This document shows positions 60,790 to 64,000 of a stretch of DNA of 64,000 bases, one piece after another. The DNA comes from Cynocephalus volans. Its lineage: Eukaryota; Chordata; Mammalia; Dermoptera; Cynocephalidae. The position numbers were made by a program, and so were the translations under genes. Each line of letters starts with the position of its first letter. The stretch's first letter is position 1. The notes under the pieces were generated by a model. It was not told where the DNA came from, ran no database searches, and saw nothing but the letters and a program-made list of their open reading frames with translations. The stretch is taken from positions 18,590,501 to 18,654,500 of the forward strand of contig NC_084467.1 in the NCBI RefSeq assembly GCF_027409185.1, in the 5' to 3' direction.

Positions 60790-62200
60790 GTAAAAAAAAT
60801 TTTAAAGCATTATCACTCACCATATAAAGAAGGTATTGTAAAAAAATCAATGAAAACAAAAGTCTTACTGAATGCTGTTGTCCACAAAGCTCTGCCTAAA
60901 ACTTTTCCCTCCCACAGACGAAAGGTGTCTAAGCAATTAATTGTTAAAGCAGTTTGCAGTTGGAAGTTTGAGAGAGTAGACATTGGTTAAGAGCCCAAGG
61001 AAGTTTATGGCAGTAAGAATATAGAAGAGAAAATGGTATTAAGAGATGTTTTTGGAAAGGAAAATCTCTAGGATTACTGGGATGTGGTGGGAGAGAAAAG
61101 AAGAAAAGAGAAAAAGAGAATGACTTTCAAGTTTCCAGCCTAGAGGATGGTGCCAGCTATAGACATGGGAAGCAATGATTTAGGAGGGACGATGATGAGA
61201 TAATTTTGCACATCTTGTGTTTGAGGGTCCCGTGGTGTCCTCCAGGTGGAGATGCCCAGGGTGAGGGTTCAGAGCAGAGTCACTGGGTACAGAGAGTCCT
61301 CAAGGCTGGGGGTGTAAGCCCTCTAACAGAGGAGCTAAGGAGGTGCCATTTTGGTGGGTGTGCTTTGCTGAAAATCCTCCCAGCCTAACAATAGCTCTTT
61401 GCCCTCCCCTGTGGAGGAGTAGATGGAGGTCCTGGGGGCAGCAGTGTTCTTAGTCTTCTCTGTGTCAGCAGCTTCTAGCTCACCAGAGGAGAGGAGATGT
61501 AAGAAGAAGATGACAAATTCCATCTTGAACCTGCAGAGTCCAAGAGACATGGGGGATTCCAAGGGGAAATGTCCATTGATATAGATTGTGAACTCCATAC
61601 AGGCAATCTAAAGTTTAGGACTAGACATAGATTTGGGAATTGCCAGCATGTAGATGGTGGTAGAAACCATGAAGAGTTGTATTAGTCAGTTTTCTGTTGC
61701 TTATAACAGAATACCTGAAACTGGGTAAATTATAAGAAACGAAAATTCATTTCTTGCAGCTTTGGAGGCTGGGAAGTCCAAGGTTGAGGGGACACATCTG
61801 GTGAGGTCCTTCTTCTTGATGAGGACCTGCTACAGAGTACCTTGGTGACGCAGGGTATCACATAGCAAGAGCCGAGCAAGAGTGTTTCCATATGCTTTCT
61901 TCTTCTCCTTATGTAGCCCCCAGTCTACTCCCTAATGACCCATTAAACCATTAACCCATTAATCCATGAATGGATTAATCCATTCATAAGGGCAGAGTCC
62001 TCATGATCCAATCACCTCTTAAATGCCGCACCTTTCAAATACCAAATTGGGGGTTAAGTTCCAACATGAGCTTTGGAGAGGACAAACATTCAAACCACAG
62101 CAAGAGTGGATGAGAATGCCTAAAGAGACTGTAGTGCATAAAAGTAGTAGGCCCAGGACTAAACTCTGAGGAACTACAGCATTTAAGGGGAGAGAAATGC
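60790..62200 (-). mobile_element. L2 LINE antisense, carrying an LTR
   Basis: Antisense L2 at 60985-61677 (atgggaagcaatgatttagg; gggaattgccagcatgtaga) continuing at 62108-62200 (aggcccaggactaaactctg) and after the CYN at 62286-62400 (aaggcaggcag-like; catggaagccacc). 60790-60980 unassigned. Confidence 0.65.
61678..62102 (-). mobile_element. MST-type MaLR solo LTR with exact 5-bp duplication
   Basis: Starts TGTATTAGTCAG and ends ACCACAGCA, with AGAGT on both sides (61673-61677 and 62103-62107). cttataacagaatacctgaa and the palindrome attaatccatgaatggatta are MST hallmarks. Sits within an L2. Confidence 0.93.
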
Positions 62201-62285
62201 TGGCTCATTGGTTAGAGTGTGGTGCTGACAACACCAAGGTCTGGGGTTCAATCCCTGAACAGGCCTGCAAAAAAAAAAAGATGGT
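62201..62285 (+). mobile_element. CYN SINE monomer, slightly 5'-truncated
   Basis: Flanks AGGGGAGAGAAATGC (62186-62200) and AGGGGAGAGAAATAC (62286-62300). Confidence 0.95.
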
Positions 62286-62512
62286 AGGGGAGAGAAATAC
62301 GAAAAGGGGGCCTATAATGGTGACAGAGTGGAAACAGGCAGAAACCTTTGAAGTTAATCAGGAGGGTGAAGTGTCATGGAAGCCACCAGAATGGAATTTC
62401 ACAGAGTGGAGTGATCACCACTATCAGATCAGAAGAGAGGTCTGCCGTGATAAAAAAGTCTTCAGATGTAATCATTGGGATTTGACTGGTTACCTTAGAA
62501 AAGTTGTTTTTA

Positions 62513-62686
62513 TTTATTTATTTTTTTTTTAAAAGATGACTGGTAAGGGGATCATAACCTTTGCCTTGGTGTTGTCAGCACCACGCTCTCCCAGTGAGTG
62601 AACCAGCCATCCCTATATAGGGATCCGAACCCATGGCCTGGGTGTTATTAGCACCACACTCTCCCAAGTGAACTACGGGCTGGCCC
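62513..62686 (-). mobile_element. CYN SINE dimer, antisense
   Basis: Perfect 16-bp duplication AGAAAAGTTGTTTTTA (62497-62512 and 62687-62702). Tail ttatttattt plus T-run. Confidence 0.98.
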
Positions 62687-62704
62687 AGAAAAGTTGTTTT
62701 TAGT

Positions 62705-63100
62705 AGAATGATGAGAGTAGAACCCAAAATTCAGATTGGATTGAGGGGTGTCTGGGAGATAAGCCTAGATGACAAGTGTAGACTGTTCTTTGAGGGAGGT
62801 ATAACATACCTTTGTTATTTATTCACTCGGTATATTACTGATGGCCTCTTATGTGCCCGGCACTGTACTAGGTGGTGATGAACAAAGCAGTGAACCACAA
62901 CATTCCTGCTTTCACGAAGCTTACATTCTAGGGGTGGAGAGAGAGAGACACTATATGAAACATGGCAGGTGGTGATAAGTGCTTTGAAGAAAAATAAAGT
63001 GACAGTAATGTGTGTATGCTACATAGGCTGATTAGGTAAGGTCTCTGTGATCAGATGACTGTTATAAGGGATTGCTGAGTTTGTTTTAGAGTACAGTATC
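62705..63100 (-). mobile_element. L2 LINE, antisense 3' end
   Basis: gatggcctcttatgtgcccg, gcactgtactaggtggtgat, cacgaagcttacattctagg, ggtggtgataagtgctttga. Confidence 0.8.
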
Positions 63101-63118
63101 AGATTAATTGTAGTTTTT

Positions 63119-63290
63119 GGGGCCGGCCCGTGGCTCACTCGGTAGAGTGCGGTGCTGATAACACCAAGGCCCCGGGTTCGGATCCCATATACGGATGGCC
63201 GGTTCGCTCACTGGCTGAGTGTGGTGCTGACAACACCAAGTCAAGGGTTAAGATCCCCTTACCGGTCATCTTTAAAAAAAAAAAAAAAAA
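63119..63290 (+). mobile_element. CYN SINE dimer, best preserved copy
   Basis: Perfect 18-bp duplication AGATTAATTGTAGTTTTT (63101-63118 and 63291-63308). Unit 1 ggccggcccgtggctcactc ... gggttcggatcccatatacg; unit 2 gatggccggttcgctcactg ... ccttaccggtcatcttt; tail a18. A good reference for the family. Confidence 0.99.
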
Positions 63291-63309
63291 AGATTAATTG
63301 TAGTTTTTA

Positions 63310-63728
63310 ATTTTCGATACACTGTCTTCCATGTTAAACTAATTAATTTATAGGTTTGTCCCCTTACTAGAATCTATAAAACTTTACAGTAAAATACAAA
63401 TTTCTTATCATGGTCTCTATACATAATCTGCCCCTGCCTTCCTCACCAGATTCATACTGTACTACCCTTCCCCTTTCTCATTCTACTCCAGACACGTGCA
63501 CCAAAGCTGGATTGAATGAATGAATGAAGTGTTGGATGGTATCTTCCCGGGTGGCTTCTTGAGCAACAGGAAGCAAGGCAGCTTAAGGTCAAAGCACTTG
63601 AGTTTTGGTGCCAGACGAACTTGGCTTTGAGTTCTGGCTGTGCTACTTACAAGATCTGTGACCTTGCGTAGGTCACAAATCCTCAGTGAACCTCAGTCTC
63701 CTCATCTGTGAAATGGAGATTATATATA
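63310..63728 (+). mobile_element. L2 scrap and MIR
   Basis: 63330-63530 sense L2-like (tagaatctataaaactttac; gaatgaatgaatgaag). 63590-63720 sense MIR (gttctggctgtgctacttac; cctcagtctcctcatctgtg). Confidence 0.65.
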
Positions 63729-63730
63729 TG

Positions 63731-64000
63731 TGTAGTGGATTGTACTATGTCCCTCCAAAACTCATTGAAGCTTGAATTGTGTCCCCCAAGTTTTATGTAT
63801 TGGAAACTTATCCCCACTGTGACTTTTAAGAGGGTGGGAAATCCTGTTATGGTAATTGAAAGATGGAGGCTTGAAGAGGTGATTGGGTCATAGGACCTTG
63901 CAGTAGTGAATGGATTAAAGATGGTGGTCAGGGGCGTGGTTCTGAGGGCTTTAAAAGAAGAGGAGAGTCTGTCTCTCTCTCTCTGCACTCTCTGCTTCCA
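63731..64000 (+). mobile_element. MaLR LTR, cut by the window edge
   Basis: tgtagtggattgtactatgt, ctcattgaagcttgaattgt, gaggtgattgggtcatagga, ggctttaaaagaagaggaga. Same LTR family as 48933-49566, in sense orientation. Confidence 0.88.

Noticed and set aside
49312-64000. First exon of ELOA downstream of RPL11
   Set aside because: No second CpG island or transcription elongation factor A-like coding sequence appears before the window ends; in human the gap is about 46 kb.

Overview
This is a window of mammalian nuclear DNA, mostly intergenic, holding one functional gene that I can support: RPL11, which encodes ribosomal protein uL5 of the 60S subunit. It lies on the + strand with its promoter and exon 1 near 36.68 kb, five further exons, and a polyadenylation signal at 41.18 kb. 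The six exons together encode a 178-residue protein. No prokaryotic, organellar, CRISPR or operon-like structure is present.

The likely host is a colugo (Dermoptera; Galeopterus or Cynocephalus). More than 30 copies of a SINE derived from tRNA-Ile are present, as monomers of about 100 bp and head-to-tail dimers of about 165-175 bp. They keep RNA polymerase III A- and B-box sequences, end in A-rich tails, and many are flanked by clear target-site duplications. From memory this matches the CYN SINE family described from colugos. The Alu, B1/B2, equine ERE, bat VES and carnivore SINEs that would point to other mammals are absent. The species call is inference; the repeat structure is directly visible.

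Layout: 0-24 kb is old sequence with L2, MIR, L1M, MaLR LTR (MLT1) and hAT DNA-transposon fossils, only two CYN copies, two 3' ends of a younger L1 lineage (6.05-6.52 and 8.40-9.49 kb), a solo LTR set in an L2 (11.4-11.9 kb) and a consensus CTCF motif near 7.05 kb. 24-36 kb has a nested L1-tailed insertion, L1M, several CYN elements and a broken EEF1A-like exon at 29.8 kb. 36.5-41.2 kb is the RPL11 CpG island and gene, with two intronic SINEs. 41-64 kb is dense in CYN SINEs, including a tandem of two dimers, and holds a MaLR element with LTR plus internal region (47.6-49.6 kb), a CpG-rich solo LTR (56.5-56.8 kb), an MST-type LTR with exact 5-bp duplications (61.7-62.1 kb) and the start of another MaLR LTR at the right edge.

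In human the ELOA gene lies downstream of RPL11 and MDS2/ID3 upstream. No exon of these is recognised here, which fits large intergenic gaps. Almost all open reading frames outside RPL11 fall in repeats or show no codon-level signal. Boundaries of old repeats are approximate because they were judged by eye against remembered consensus sequences.
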